64,000 bases of DNA from Paenibacillus nasutitermitis (GCF_014641075.1 NZ_BMHP01000002.1:1240001-1304000), one strand, 5' to 3'; positions 43,201 to 52,286 are shown, counted from the first letter of the stretch. Translations and numbers: made by a program. The notes: a model not told the origin generated them from the letters alone.

Positions 43201-46200
43201 TCTACCCAGGCATTACCGCCAGGATTATTCGCCGTATGCCACATATCGTTAGCGCTCCCATCCACCCTATGGGTGTCCTCGAGCGAAGAAATACCCGACA
43301 TGCCGCTGTTATTAATGAGATTCGCTGCAGCTTTGGTCCCGTTATATTCACTGCCCGCACTGGCAAGAGCAGCAGGGATAATAGGGGTCTGACTGGTAGC
43401 AGTAACATCATAAACCTTGGTTTTCCCATCTTTATACACTCTGATTACAATTGTGTCGCCCTCTGCTCGAATCGGAATCGGATCGGATTGGGCACCGCTC
43501 TCAACCTCAACGCCATTCACGGTGATAACGGCATCCTGATCCGCTTCACTTAAGCTTGGCGTCACGCTAACGCCTTCCAGCAGAGCAAAATTGTTGCCGA
43601 ATTTCAGAGAATAATTCGTGTTATTACCGTCGAATTTTGGCGATAGTACGCCATTCGATACTTCCAAACCGGATAACGCCGTAAGCACATTCTCCGTCTT
43701 AATAGTCACTTCATTGCTTGTTGCCACATTACCACTGGTGTCCACTGCTTGCACGGTATACTTATAGGTTTGACCCGGTTTCACCGTTCGATCACGATAA
43801 GTTGTAACATGGTTATCGTCCAATCCACCAAGCTTCATACCGTCACGATAGACCACATAATTTTGGATCATCACATCGTCTGCAACCGGTGTCCAGAACA
43901 GATCAATTCTTGATACCGATCTAACCTCGGCTCCCAGAACAGGTTTCGCCGGGTCAGTTGTATCCAGAATTTGAGCTTCAGCAGGAGTTGCTGCATCGGA
44001 TGCAGTACCTTTGGCTCCTGCTCCTGCCGCACGAACACGATAGTAATACGTATTCTCGGTATCGCCCGTAACTTGTGCATCGAACCAAACCGTTTGACTG
44101 GATGTACCCAAGTAATTACCGCTACCCGCTGTAAACTCAGGGGCCTTGCCACGGAAAATCTCGTAGTACAAAGCGCCATCTACGGAGTCCCAATGAAGCT
44201 GAGTACCCTGCGTTGTATTTGTCGGAACGACATCCGTCGAATGCACTTCCAGGCCTAGCAATCCGACATTCGCAGTGCTGCTGCCGCCTACGATATCAAT
44301 TTTGAGCGACGTGATTGTTTTCGGTTCAGGAAGAACATACACTTGTTTCTTGCCGTCTATTGGAAGATTGTTAATCCCGTTAAACGTCGTGCCGTCATCA
44401 AAGGTGATGGTAGCGGACACGATGTTATCGTTAGTGTTGGGTCTGTCGGCAATATGAATACTCTTAACGGTAACGGGCTCTGCCCAATTATATTGAAGCC
44501 AGGCGTTCTTCTGGCCTTTAGAGGCCCACTCCAGTCCATTATCTATACTTTTTGCGTTTCCTGGTACATGACTGCTACTGAACTCGCTGGAAGCTGTCAC
44601 AGCGGCAGTCATAGACAGATTCGTTTTGGCTCTGCTCATTGTCGTAACCGCTTCCAGGTTCGTTACCGCTGCCGGCGCTACACCATATCTGACACGGAAC
44701 GTCTTCACCCCATAGGCTGGCAAATCAAACGAGAATGTACCGGATTCGGATACCTGAATCAAATCGTTTTCAATGATATCCGTCTCGGTCACGGAGCTTA
44801 CATTCGCGAAAGGCAATGTTACTGTAACATTGGATGCTTCGCTGCCCGTAATCTCGTGGAAACGAATAATCATGCCGTCCGAATTTGCTTCTGCCGATTT
44901 CATTGTTGTCAGTTGAACATTCTCATTGTCCACTTGGATGAGATTGTCCGACATCGGCCCCGATTTGGCGTCCTGTGCCCCTGTTATTACAGTTGCTTGA
45001 AGCGGAGTGCTGGTCTCCCAGCCAAACCGGGCAATTTCGCCTGTATCAGCATCCTGATTCGTTAAGATCGAATACTTAAAGTCCACCTCGCCAGGCTGAT
45101 CTCCCTGGAAGTTGGTATGCCACATATTGTTCATCACATAGCTGTAGATATATGGCTTCTCCGATTGATAGTCGAACGACCAATTTCCCGTTCTTCTCTC
45201 TCCAAACTGTAATAACGACGTGTTGGGGATGGCCAATATCATATTGTAATTGTCGTTTTTATCTTTTACGTTGACCCATTTATTAGCCGTATACCAATCG
45301 GTGGAGGTGCCATATACCTGCTCTCCCTCGGTTGTGTTGCCGATTGGCAGATCATAACGGATTTCATAGTTGCTTCCCGATGTCTTGAATGGGAAGGTAT
45401 AGAAAACTTCCTCTTTCGTTTGCAGCGTTGGCAGAGATTCTCTCAAGACTTCATTCAAGATATCAATTCTTGGAATATCATTATACAGCGTGACATGCTG
45501 CCGGATATTGCTCGAGCGGAGCGTGGAGGTATTCAGACTCGCAACGGCACTGTAGCCATTAGCCTGGATGTCTAATTTGCCTGCTTCCGCTTTCGGCGTA
45601 TACAGCTTCCACTTATCCGGGGAGAAGTTTGCCCCTTCATTGGAATTAGGAATGCCGTAATCATCATAGTACTGGTATTGATTAAAGCTTACAGGCGCTT
45701 GATGGTCTACAATTTCTCGATTGCCATTCTGCTTGTCGATAATGCTCGCGATCGTACCATCTTTAGCAAAAGTAACTTTATAGTAAGCATTCTCTATAAA
45801 ATCATCCCCGGTAAGCACTTGAGGCGTGAAAGTCGGCGCTTCGTCCACCGCTTCAATCTCAAACGTTTTGTAGCCTAGCGCCGGCACATCGTCCGCAATA
45901 AACGTTAATACGCCGTCCTTGACGGTATAAGGAACGGAGACAGTTCCGTCTTTGATATTAAAATATTCAGGAAACTCGGTTAGATCTGTGATGGTAACAA
46001 TATCATCCCTGACCCAGTTTAACGGATTATACACATAGATGCCTTTGCCTGTTGTCTGAACTTGTGATGATAACTGCTTCAAGGAATCGGCAAGCACCTT
46101 GTTCGCCAGCGATCGAGCCGCAAATGCATTGCTGCGCTTCCACTCGAACTGATTATGGTAATTGCTGTTGCCACTAAAGCTTGAAGCTCCCCATGTATGC

Positions 46201-47708
46201 TCGTTATAAAGCATGCTGCCCTGAACTGCATTAGACAAATCCACAAACGGATAAGCGGATCCAAGCAATGCCGATGCTAAGGAAGCAGTCGTCTCGGCGA
46301 CCGGGATGATCTTCTCTCCTTCTTTGGCAATACCGGATTCATAGGCTGTCGTTCCCCATCCGTCATTCCACCAGTTCTCCTCTGTGCCTGTTTCGGTTGG
46401 TATCAGATGTCCGTATTCTTTCTCCACATCCTCAAAGAACTCTTGTGGAAAAGCGGTTTTGATCTTCGGATAAATATATTTGCCATCCTCATGCCATTTC
46501 GCATTCAATTCATTGGCCGTTATAATATGCTTCTCGTCAGGCGGACGATTATCTCCTGCGGGAACGAGCGCCATCGCAAACTTATCATACGGGAATACCG
46601 GATTGGCTCCTCTTCCTTTGCGATTCTCCAGGTCACGGATCAGATTCATAATGGTGGTGTACGCCTGGTCTACGCCTGCTCCGAGCCCGTAATCCGCCGT
46701 ATACTTCTGACCATTGAAGATCAGCATCTTATTATTGGGATCCATTCCTTGCATATAATATAGATCAAACTGCCTCACCTTGTAGTACGGCGATCGGGCG
46801 AAGTTCATGGAGTGAAGCCCGTACTTGATTCCCGCTTTCACGGCCATATCCACATAACCTTTGCTAATGGAAGGGTTATCGAAGAAATACTCCGTCGTTG
46901 TCGGATCGATGCCCAGCATATCGACCATATGTCGATTCGTGTAATAAGTCGCCCTTGCCGCGCCTTCTGTACTATAGTTTTCGGGCGTATAATTAAATTG
47001 CCCGGCGCCGATAATCATTCGATCCCCTTCAATCAAGCCCTTAAGTTCCTCAATCTGATCGGCAGTCCGGTTCTTCATGTAGGCTTCACCCATCATGAAT
47101 GCGCTCTCAATCGCGTATTTGAATTTCTCCAGGTCAGATTCTCGATTATCTGAGTTGGCCACATATTGCTTAACCGTATCCAAATAACCGGAAAACGATT
47201 TCTTAAGATTCTCTTGATAGTCGGTATAACCCAAGTCCGTGTGCATTTGTTGAGAAAGATAGAACTCCCAATGGCGCGTTCTCTCCCATTTGCTATTCTC
47301 ATAAACCGCCTTGGCAGGTCCTTCTCCTGGCTCATTATCATACAGCTCAAGCTTCATGGTCGTCGTTTCGCCTGGCTTCAGCATTTCATTCGTATCCGTA
47401 ACCGGTACAATGACATCGCTAGCTCCAGCGTTTATTGCCCCAACAGATGTTACATATGCCGGCTCACTGCCGACTGTAATCTTGGCCCATCCCGTAAATC
47501 CGTCCCCATTGTTTACTATGGAGGCTTTCGTTTCCTGCGTACCATCAGCTCTTACCATTGGTGTTTGCTCTACCTTGCCGATGGTGACATCCCCCTCAGC
47601 CGCATTTGCCGTCAATGGCGAAAAAAAAGGAAATGCCATACAAAAGCATAGCAGCAGAGGTAATATTCTTGAGATTTGCGTCGGTCGGCCGGCTCTTTTT
47701 TTCAACAT
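40275..47708 (-). CDS. Giant S-layer anchored GH38-like alpha-mannosidase with multiple accessory domains
   Basis: A 2477-residue secreted protein. Order: signal peptide (cleavage near TANAA, residue 36), N-terminal beta domain, GH38-like catalytic region from about residue 140 (zinc-type His156/Asp158 in MHTDLGYTD, a later FFDNPS and NEHTWGASS), mannosidase C-terminal beta domains, a CBM-like module, fibronectin III-type region, a cadherin-like segment, F5/8-type discoidin domain, Big_2 domain, a second discoidin domain, three near-identical carboxypeptidase regulatory-like repeats, an InlB/Flg_new-like repeat, a Pro-Thr linker and three SLH domains (ending FSPNTTSTRAEAVTLILAMM). I chose the ATG at 47708 after AAGGAGGAG. 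It probably sits on the wall trimming alpha-mannosides for the importer upstream. Confidence 0.85.
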   Translation of the reverse strand: MLKKRAGRPTQISRILPLLLCFCMAFPFFSPLTANAAEGDVTIGKVEQTPMVRADGTQETKASIVNNGDGFTGWAKITVGSEPAYVTSVGAINAGASDVIVPVTDTNEMLKPGETTTMKLELYDNEPGEGPAKAVYENSKWERTRHWEFYLSQQMHTDLGYTDYQENLKKSFSGYLDTVKQYVANSDNRESDLEKFKYAIESAFMMGEAYMKNRTADQIEELKGLIEGDRMIIGAGQFNYTPENYSTEGAARATYYTNRHMVDMLGIDPTTTEYFFDNPSISKGYVDMAVKAGIKYGLHSMNFARSPYYKVRQFDLYYMQGMDPNNKMLIFNGQKYTADYGLGAGVDQAYTTIMNLIRDLENRKGRGANPVFPYDKFAMALVPAGDNRPPDEKHIITANELNAKWHEDGKYIYPKIKTAFPQEFFEDVEKEYGHLIPTETGTEENWWNDGWGTTAYESGIAKEGEKIIPVAETTASLASALLGSAYPFVDLSNAVQGSMLYNEHTWGASSFSGNSNYHNQFEWKRSNAFAARSLANKVLADSLKQLSSQVQTTGKGIYVYNPLNWVRDDIVTITDLTEFPEYFNIKDGTVSVPYTVKDGVLTFIADDVPALGYKTFEIEAVDEAPTFTPQVLTGDDFIENAYYKVTFAKDGTIASIIDKQNGNREIVDHQAPVSFNQYQYYDDYGIPNSNEGANFSPDKWKLYTPKAEAGKLDIQANGYSAVASLNTSTLRSSNIRQHVTLYNDIPRIDILNEVLRESLPTLQTKEEVFYTFPFKTSGSNYEIRYDLPIGNTTEGEQVYGTSTDWYTANKWVNVKDKNDNYNMILAIPNTSLLQFGERRTGNWSFDYQSEKPYIYSYVMNNMWHTNFQGDQPGEVDFKYSILTNQDADTGEIARFGWETSTPLQATVITGAQDAKSGPMSDNLIQVDNENVQLTTMKSAEANSDGMIIRFHEITGSEASNVTVTLPFANVSSVTETDIIENDLIQVSESGTFSFDLPAYGVKTFRVRYGVAPAAVTNLEAVTTMSRAKTNLSMTAAVTASSEFSSSHVPGNAKSIDNGLEWASKGQKNAWLQYNWAEPVTVKSIHIADRPNTNDNIVSATITFDDGTTFNGINNLPIDGKKQVYVLPEPKTITSLKIDIVGGSSTANVGLLGLEVHSTDVVPTNTTQGTQLHWDSVDGALYYEIFRGKAPEFTAGSGNYLGTSSQTVWFDAQVTGDTENTYYYRVRAAGAGAKGTASDAATPAEAQILDTTDPAKPVLGAEVRSVSRIDLFWTPVADDVMIQNYVVYRDGMKLGGLDDNHVTTYRDRTVKPGQTYKYTVQAVDTSGNVATSNEVTIKTENVLTALSGLEVSNGVLSPKFDGNNTNYSLKFGNNFALLEGVSVTPSLSEADQDAVITVNGVEVESGAQSDPIPIRAEGDTIVIRVYKDGKTKVYDVTATSQTPIIPAALASAGSEYNGTKAAANLINNSGMSGISSLEDTHRVDGSANDMWHTANNPGGNAWVEVDLGNVYPLDEMWIWNLNQSGSTNIQRGLKNVKIEYSTDKSDWKALSPPDGLIFNGATDPDYPFQLKQGTALDAMKATNLNDDKSSPVSFGGKEARYVRITAHPTKGIGSWGDSYFGLAELRFTRQLELTELVPVESIAISAENDANEISVYGGSLQLSAKVEPSDATYQDVIWSVTDEGGNPTNLAVITETGKLIASRNGVVKAVATATDNPDISNDYTVEITGQKQLLTVASVIAGSTYAESKSAQNLINGSGMSTMGTVFDVHDNQGSANTMWHTAAYPGANAWVEFDFGTVSPIGEMWIWNLNQNLNSNRGLKDVKFEYKVNRDDAWIELKGSGAAEDKAYPYTLAKASGKPDQAATNLENGQPVAFHKEAQFIRIKADPEVGQGTYSGEYYGLSEVRFTRDDEAVGKGTISGTVSDSVDAVEGASVSVMVDGVGYQATTAEDGTYSIADVPAGTGYVVTASKAGYTSASATDIVVEANETTTVNVKLTAIPPVENAGTISGTVSDSVGAVEGASVSVMVDGVGYQATTAEDGTYSIADVPVGTGYVVTASKAGYRSASATDIVVEANETTTVNVTLIAIPPVENAGTISGTVSDSVGAVEGASVSVMVDGVGYQATTAEDGTYSIADVPAGTGYVVTASKAGYTSASATDVNVIENESTSVNLVLTKLEPVEETYTLAITAGTGGRITAGASGDYEAGQVITIAAQANSYYSFNGWTSAGSGEFANANSASTTFTMPANETTITATFTYVGGGGIPTPTPTPTPTPTPTPTQEEDIEPTEPVETDEPEAPTVELSDIGDHWAKRTIEKAVALGFVNGYEDGTFRADRKVTRGEFSTMLARALKLELGNTEFSFADQDQTPVWAQPFIQAIANAGFVSGYEDGSFRTNNELTRSELVVIIVRALGLEVNPNATIGFDDANQIPAWARPYIAAAEEAGLIKGRGNGKFSPNTTSTRAEAVTLILAMMDYVK
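40871..40920. repeat. Short tandem repeat encoding a Pro-Thr linker
   Basis: A 6-bp unit (GTCGGC/GTTGGT variants on the plus strand) repeated about eight times encodes (PT)n between the Ig-like and SLH parts of the giant protein. It is a likely place for length variation. Confidence 0.8.
41163..41963. repeat. Three tandem 267-bp repeats in the giant protein gene
   Basis: Units at 41163-41429, 41430-41696 and 41697-41963 are nearly identical, each encoding an 89-residue domain (GTISGTVSDSV...EGASVSVMVDGVGYQATTAE and onward). Units one and two, in protein order, differ at few bases; the third diverges only in its last 20 codons. They look recently duplicated and could recombine. Confidence 0.88.
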
Positions 47709-47745
47709 GTTCTCCTCCTTAAAATTGGAAATACTAGTCAAATCT

Positions 47746-47808
47746 ATAATATAAGACCATTAAGCTCTCCTTAATAGAATATCTATAGATTTTATGAAAG
47801 ATATATAG
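47746..47808 (-). promoter_or_regulatory. GH38-like gene promoter with 34-bp YesN-type motif
   Basis: The motif occupies 47775-47808 (plus strand begins TAGAATATCTAT and ends ATAG). It directly abuts a poor -35 (TTAAGG, 47774-47769); 17 nt further is a good -10, TATTAT (47751-47746). The spacing from motif to -10 equals that of the other two sites, at 52316 and 57105. Confidence 0.6.
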
Positions 47809-47813
47809 AACTT

Positions 47814-48764
47814 TTAGTGGACCGATCCATTATCCGTGCTGTCAAATAAGGAGGACAAACCTAGTAGTACTGATGCATCCGGATCGCTGGCTACTGCTAT
47901 TTCCACTTCTCCCCAAGGGGTCCAGCTCATCCTATTCACGTTGTCATAAAGCGCAGCGAGGAGGAATTGTTGCGATTTCATCAACCCCCCGCTCAGGATG
48001 ACGATTTCCGGGTCATACGCATGGATCATATTCACGATACCGGCACTCCAATGAGCTACCAGTTCGTCCAATACGTCTATGCCTGCAACGTCCTTATTAT
48101 GGGCTGCATGGATGATATCGCCGTAACCCAGGATGCCTAATTTGGACAATTCGCTATGCAGGTAATCGGGATGTCGTTTCACGGCATACGACAACGCCCA
48201 ATGACCGGCTTGCGCCTCCAGGCAGCCTTTATTTCCACAATTGCATACGTTGCCGTTAATATCCGTTGAGAAATGCCCTCCCAGGATGCCTGCCTGGAAA
48301 TGTTTACCTCTTATGACTTGACCATTCATCATGGCCGATGTTCCAATCCCTGTTCCAAAGGTCAAAAGTACGGCATCCTTCGCTCCGCGCGCAATCCCGT
48401 AATGAACTTCTCCAAGCAACGCTGCACGTGCATCATTTTCTATCAATAGAGGCAGTGCAAACGTCTCTTGAGCCCACTTCTCAAAATCGAAACCAACAGC
48501 ATCTGCATATTTGTTATTAATCGATAAAATCGTGCGTCGTGTTGTGTCCACTATGCCAGGCGTGGCTATGCCTATTCCCGAGCATCCGGGCAGAGCCGCG
48601 TTTTGCCGTTGCAGCAGTGTATATATTTCTTGCTCAACAACGACTAATCTTGCTCTTAACCCTCGTTCGGAATACGAAGGAAGATGCGTCTGCGCCAACA
48701 TCTTCCCCTCGTCTACCAATCCTATTTTAATATTTGTTCCTCCGAAATCGATAGCGATTATCAT
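47814..48764 (-). CDS. ROK-family sugar kinase
   Basis: A 316-residue ROK kinase with no DNA-binding part. IIAIDFGGTNIKIGLVDEGK is the phosphate loop, ENDARAALLGE contains the catalytic Asp, LTFGTGIGTSAM is the second loop, and CNCGNKGCLEAQ is the zinc motif. The sugar-contact motif, usually ExGH, reads ILGGH, lacking Glu. It ends the operon that starts with the permeases, 18 bp after the phosphomannose isomerase gene. Phosphorylation of mannose or fructose to feed that isomerase is the likely role. Confidence 0.85.
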   Translation of the reverse strand: MIIAIDFGGTNIKIGLVDEGKMLAQTHLPSYSERGLRARLVVVEQEIYTLLQRQNAALPGCSGIGIATPGIVDTTRRTILSINNKYADAVGFDFEKWAQETFALPLLIENDARAALLGEVHYGIARGAKDAVLLTFGTGIGTSAMMNGQVIRGKHFQAGILGGHFSTDINGNVCNCGNKGCLEAQAGHWALSYAVKRHPDYLHSELSKLGILGYGDIIHAAHNKDVAGIDVLDELVAHWSAGIVNMIHAYDPEIVILSGGLMKSQQFLLAALYDNVNRMSWTPWGEVEIAVASDPDASVLLGLSSLFDSTDNGSVH

Positions 48765-48782
48765 ATGGCATCGCCCCCTGTA

Positions 48783-50522
48783 TTATCGAACAAAAGCCTT
48801 AATGGTCCCATGTCTCCCCTTGCGGCTTGAATCACTCGGACGAATCGTATATTCACCTACCGAAGCAGGTATGATAAAAGTTTCCGCATAATGGACAACA
48901 AAGGGTTCAAAGGCTCCAGTTGGACTTTCAATGACCGCTTCTTCACCTTCGACGAGGTTCAGCATTTGGAAGCCGCCATGCGTATGATGCGGTGTTGTAT
49001 CGCTGAACCAGTGTCGGCGGGTTTCGATAAACTGGTACTCGTGGAGCCCCGTCTTCTCTTCAATCCAATGATCGCCCGCTGCAATCTGAACGATCGGATT
49101 AATTAACTCTTGCTTCACCCATTCGGTTGTCCGATCCCATTGGATATTGCGAGCACCATGCTCGAGATGTACAGGCCGAGGCTTTCCATCTAATCCGAGG
49201 CGATCCCAATCCCATAATTTGAAGGTGAAAATGTAGGGAGTTGCGCTAATTTCCAGCACCATCCCATTTGTGCCCGAGCAATGGATAGTTCCAGCCGGGA
49301 TACTAAAGTGGTCATGCTTGTCCGCAGGAAACACATTGATATATTGCTCTGCAGGGAATGAGAATCCGCCCGCTTGGGCCTTCTCCAAATCATCCAGCAT
49401 GTCCTGGGGATTAATCCCTTCCTTCGTTCCTAAATATACGGTTGCTCCAGGCTCGACATCCAGCATATAATAGCTTTCATCCTGCGTATAATGCATACCG
49501 AACTTGTCGCGAATATATCCGGCAAGCGGATGGACCTGCAGGCTGAGAGGCTGTCCTCCAACGGTGTCCAGGAAGTCAAACCGGATCGGAAACTCCGCTC
49601 CGAAACGGGCATATACTTTGTTCCCTAGCAATGCTTTCGGTTCAAAAAAGACCAAGTTAACAGAAGGCATTTCTAACCGGATGCTGCCAAATTGCAAATA
49701 CACGCTATTCTCTTCAGGCACACCGTCAAAGCTCCATGCGTACGGATTTTTTTGTTTTTCAAGCCCGATATTTCGCTCCATCCAAGTGCCGCCCCATACC
49801 CCCGGGTCGAAATAGGGCACTAAGCGGAACGGTTGATGAACAGCCTGCTTGATGCCATCAAATAAAGCTTCCCGGCTAACCATCTTAGGCGCATCCTTGA
49901 GATTGGTGTCCAAATAATAATGGGCCGTCGGCAGAATGGAACGCTTCAAACGGTCAGCAGCCCTCCATTCAATAAAAAATCCCCGTTTATATTTCCTAAG
50001 AATATCTTCGTCAAAGTTATCCTCCAGCCAATTCCCGAATTCGTGGCTTCGATACCTCTTTTGTATTTCCCACCGGGCCAGATCTGCGTATATAGTACAG
50101 TCCCCCTTGCCAATCAAGGAAGCTCCCGTTCCGATCATGACAACAGTGCCCTCGGTTACAGCATCCAGTTCAGCCCGAAGTTGTTCGATTCTGGACGAAT
50201 GATAAAAATCTTCTATCTGAAACGGAGCCATATACCCGAATACTCGATCCTCTGTGACAAAACGCTCGATCATATCATGAATTTCAGTTTTCGATTTTGC
50301 AGCCCGTTCCGCTTTAATGACTTTAACGATGCCGCCGTTCCGCTTCAACCCGTTAACGATCTCTTGAATACGGACCGTCGTATAACATTCAACGATAATG
50401 ACTGTTTTCAGCCGATTTTGGGCGAATCTATTTAATTCTTGGCCAATAGACTCATAGTTTTCCCAGCAATGATCATCCCAACCATTGATGTTAATGCGAG
50501 GTTCTTTATCATAATTTGACAT
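48783..50522 (-). CDS. Mannose-6-phosphate isomerase (class I) with N-terminal kinase-like domain
   Basis: A 579-residue protein, about 260 residues longer than stand-alone class I isomerases. The C-terminal part has the zinc site: LSLQVHPLAGY, DESYYMLDVEPGA and IPAGTIHCSGTNG. The first 200 residues (VIIVECYTTVRIQEIVNGLK, GTVVMIGTGASLIGKGDCTI, DLARWEIQKRY) look like a nucleoside/uridine-kinase-type alpha/beta fold but without an intact Walker A lysine loop. The isomerase converts mannose-6-P to fructose-6-P. GAGGAG precedes the ATG. It lies between the permeases and the ROK kinase, in line with mannose catabolism. Confidence 0.85.
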   Translation of the reverse strand: MSNYDKEPRININGWDDHCWENYESIGQELNRFAQNRLKTVIIVECYTTVRIQEIVNGLKRNGGIVKVIKAERAAKSKTEIHDMIERFVTEDRVFGYMAPFQIEDFYHSSRIEQLRAELDAVTEGTVVMIGTGASLIGKGDCTIYADLARWEIQKRYRSHEFGNWLEDNFDEDILRKYKRGFFIEWRAADRLKRSILPTAHYYLDTNLKDAPKMVSREALFDGIKQAVHQPFRLVPYFDPGVWGGTWMERNIGLEKQKNPYAWSFDGVPEENSVYLQFGSIRLEMPSVNLVFFEPKALLGNKVYARFGAEFPIRFDFLDTVGGQPLSLQVHPLAGYIRDKFGMHYTQDESYYMLDVEPGATVYLGTKEGINPQDMLDDLEKAQAGGFSFPAEQYINVFPADKHDHFSIPAGTIHCSGTNGMVLEISATPYIFTFKLWDWDRLGLDGKPRPVHLEHGARNIQWDRTTEWVKQELINPIVQIAAGDHWIEEKTGLHEYQFIETRRHWFSDTTPHHTHGGFQMLNLVEGEEAVIESPTGAFEPFVVHYAETFIIPASVGEYTIRPSDSSRKGRHGTIKAFVR

Positions 50523-50554
50523 CGTGCAGTTCTCCTCTATTTTGTATTTAAATT

Positions 50555-51382
50555 TTACGATTTCACCGTCAACAGCATGCCTTTAATGAAATTACGCTGC
50601 AGAACAAAAAATAAGATAATGGTCGGCAAGGATGTCAACACAATGCCAGCCATCAACGTAGTGACACCGGAGCGAAAGAACATGCCCTGCATGGTCGCGA
50701 GCCCTGCCATAACGGGTCGCACCGCTTCAGAGCGGCTTAATGTCATACCAAAGACCAAGTCATTCCAGATCCATGTAAACTGAAAAAGCAATAAAACAGA
50801 AATCGGCGGAAGCAGCAGCGGGAAAATGATTCTCGTAAAGATGCCGAAGCTTTTAAATCCGTCCAACTGAGCGGACTCTACGATTTCATAAGGGATTGTC
50901 GACATATAATTGCGAAGCAAGAACAGGCAGAACGGTATTGAAATCGCAACATAGAACAGAAGCATCCCACCGAATGTATCGTAAATACCAAAGCTTTGGT
51001 AAGCCTTGAACAACGGAACCAAATACATTTGGAAAGGAAAGATCGTGCCGCTATAAATGAGCAAAAACCAATAAAATCCGCCTTTTACACGCAGGATCAC
51101 AATACCAAAAGCGGCAAGCGCAGCAGCGAAAATGCTTAATCCCGCACCTAAAAAGCTATACAAAAAGCTGTTAAGCATCCCCCGACCCAAGGCTCCCATC
51201 TGTAAAGCCTCACTCATATTCTTAAATAAGTGAAAGGTTGCAGGTAATTTCCATATATTCCCATACGTAAAGTCTTCCAAAGATTTTGTAGCGTTCATCA
51301 GCACTAAAATAATAGGAAGCAGCCATAACACCGCAAGAACGGCAATAAAGGTGTAAGATAAAATACGCATCGTTTGTTTCAT
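50555..51382 (-). CDS. Carbohydrate ABC transporter permease (CUT1, MalG type)
   Basis: A 275-residue six-helix permease with the EAA loop PYEIVESAQLDGFKSFGIFT followed by RIIFPLLLPPISVLLLFQF. It starts one base after the stop codon of the MalF-type permease, and GAGGGC serves as ribosome site. It belongs to the alpha-mannoside type importer with the binding protein at 55709. The following gene is the phosphomannose isomerase. Confidence 0.92.
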   Translation of the reverse strand: MKQTMRILSYTFIAVLAVLWLLPIILVLMNATKSLEDFTYGNIWKLPATFHLFKNMSEALQMGALGRGMLNSFLYSFLGAGLSIFAAALAAFGIVILRVKGGFYWFLLIYSGTIFPFQMYLVPLFKAYQSFGIYDTFGGMLLFYVAISIPFCLFLLRNYMSTIPYEIVESAQLDGFKSFGIFTRIIFPLLLPPISVLLLFQFTWIWNDLVFGMTLSRSEAVRPVMAGLATMQGMFFRSGVTTLMAGIVLTSLPTIILFFVLQRNFIKGMLLTVKS

Positions 51383-51383
51383 A

Positions 51384-52247
51384 TTAGCCCTCTTTCACCA
51401 TTGTTTTTCTTAGATAGAACCACGATACAGCGATTGACGTGATCGTCAATATGATGGATATGGCAGCACCCTGTCCGAGATTGAACAGCACAAAGGACTC
51501 ACGGAACATGGTGACAGCCAGCGTCTCCGAGGAGCGATAAGGCCCGCCCATCGTCATAACCCAAATAATATCGAAGATCTTAAAGCTGTTAACGAGCGCC
51601 ATCCCCATAACAACAATCGTAATGGGTTTCAATAAGGGCAGTGTAATATTCCAAAATGTGCGGAAACGACCCGCTCCATCGATCGCAGCAGCTTCAAATG
51701 GGTCTTTAGGAAGAGCCCCAAGGCCGATTAAAAACAATAGCATATTGGTTCCGGTTCCTTGCCAGACTGAAGCAATGATCATCGCATAAGTATTGTATGG
51801 AGGTTTATTCAACCAATCTAACGCCAACCAATCCATACCTATATTCGTCAATATGAAATTAACCCCATTTCGAGAAAAAAACAGGACCCAGATGACCCCG
51901 ACAACGGTTAGCGACATCGCATAGGGCAGATAAAATATATTTTTAAAAATGCGCTGTCCTTTCATATGCTGCAGCAGCACACTAAATAGCAAACCAAGTC
52001 CTACGGGAAAAACGAGTGTGGCAATAACCCATATTAAAGTGTTCTTCAATGAGGTAATGTACGTTAAATCTTGAAAAACTTTTACATAATTTTTAAGACC
52101 TACGAACTGCGGAGCCTTCAATCCATCATAGCTGGTGAAGCTTAAATAAAAGGTGTAAACGATCGAGGTTATAAAAAACAAAGTAATTAATAATGCGGCG
52201 GGAAGTATATAACTCAAAGCAACCCCATTTTTCCTGAAATAACTCAT
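51384..52247 (-). CDS. Carbohydrate ABC transporter permease (CUT1, MalF type)
   Basis: A 287-residue permease: ALSYILPAALLITLFFITSI at the first helix, NTLIWVIATLVFPVGLGLLF, and the EAA loop PKDPFEAAAIDGAGRFRTFW followed by NITLPLLKP. Its ATG follows AGGAGGAAAGGCAA. It opens a transcription unit of permeases, isomerase and kinase with its own promoter and 34-bp motif at 52287-52349, which overlaps the end of the regulator gene. Confidence 0.92.
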   Translation of the reverse strand: MSYFRKNGVALSYILPAALLITLFFITSIVYTFYLSFTSYDGLKAPQFVGLKNYVKVFQDLTYITSLKNTLIWVIATLVFPVGLGLLFSVLLQHMKGQRIFKNIFYLPYAMSLTVVGVIWVLFFSRNGVNFILTNIGMDWLALDWLNKPPYNTYAMIIASVWQGTGTNMLLFLIGLGALPKDPFEAAAIDGAGRFRTFWNITLPLLKPITIVVMGMALVNSFKIFDIIWVMTMGGPYRSSETLAVTMFRESFVLFNLGQGAAISIILTITSIAVSWFYLRKTMVKEG

Positions 52248-52286
52248 TTGCCTTTCCTCCTGTCATCATGATGATCTCTATACCTT

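Noticed and set aside
44343-45065. Plus-strand open frame opposite the GH38-like gene
   Set aside because: It is antisense to the giant gene and Cys/Arg-rich without family signals.
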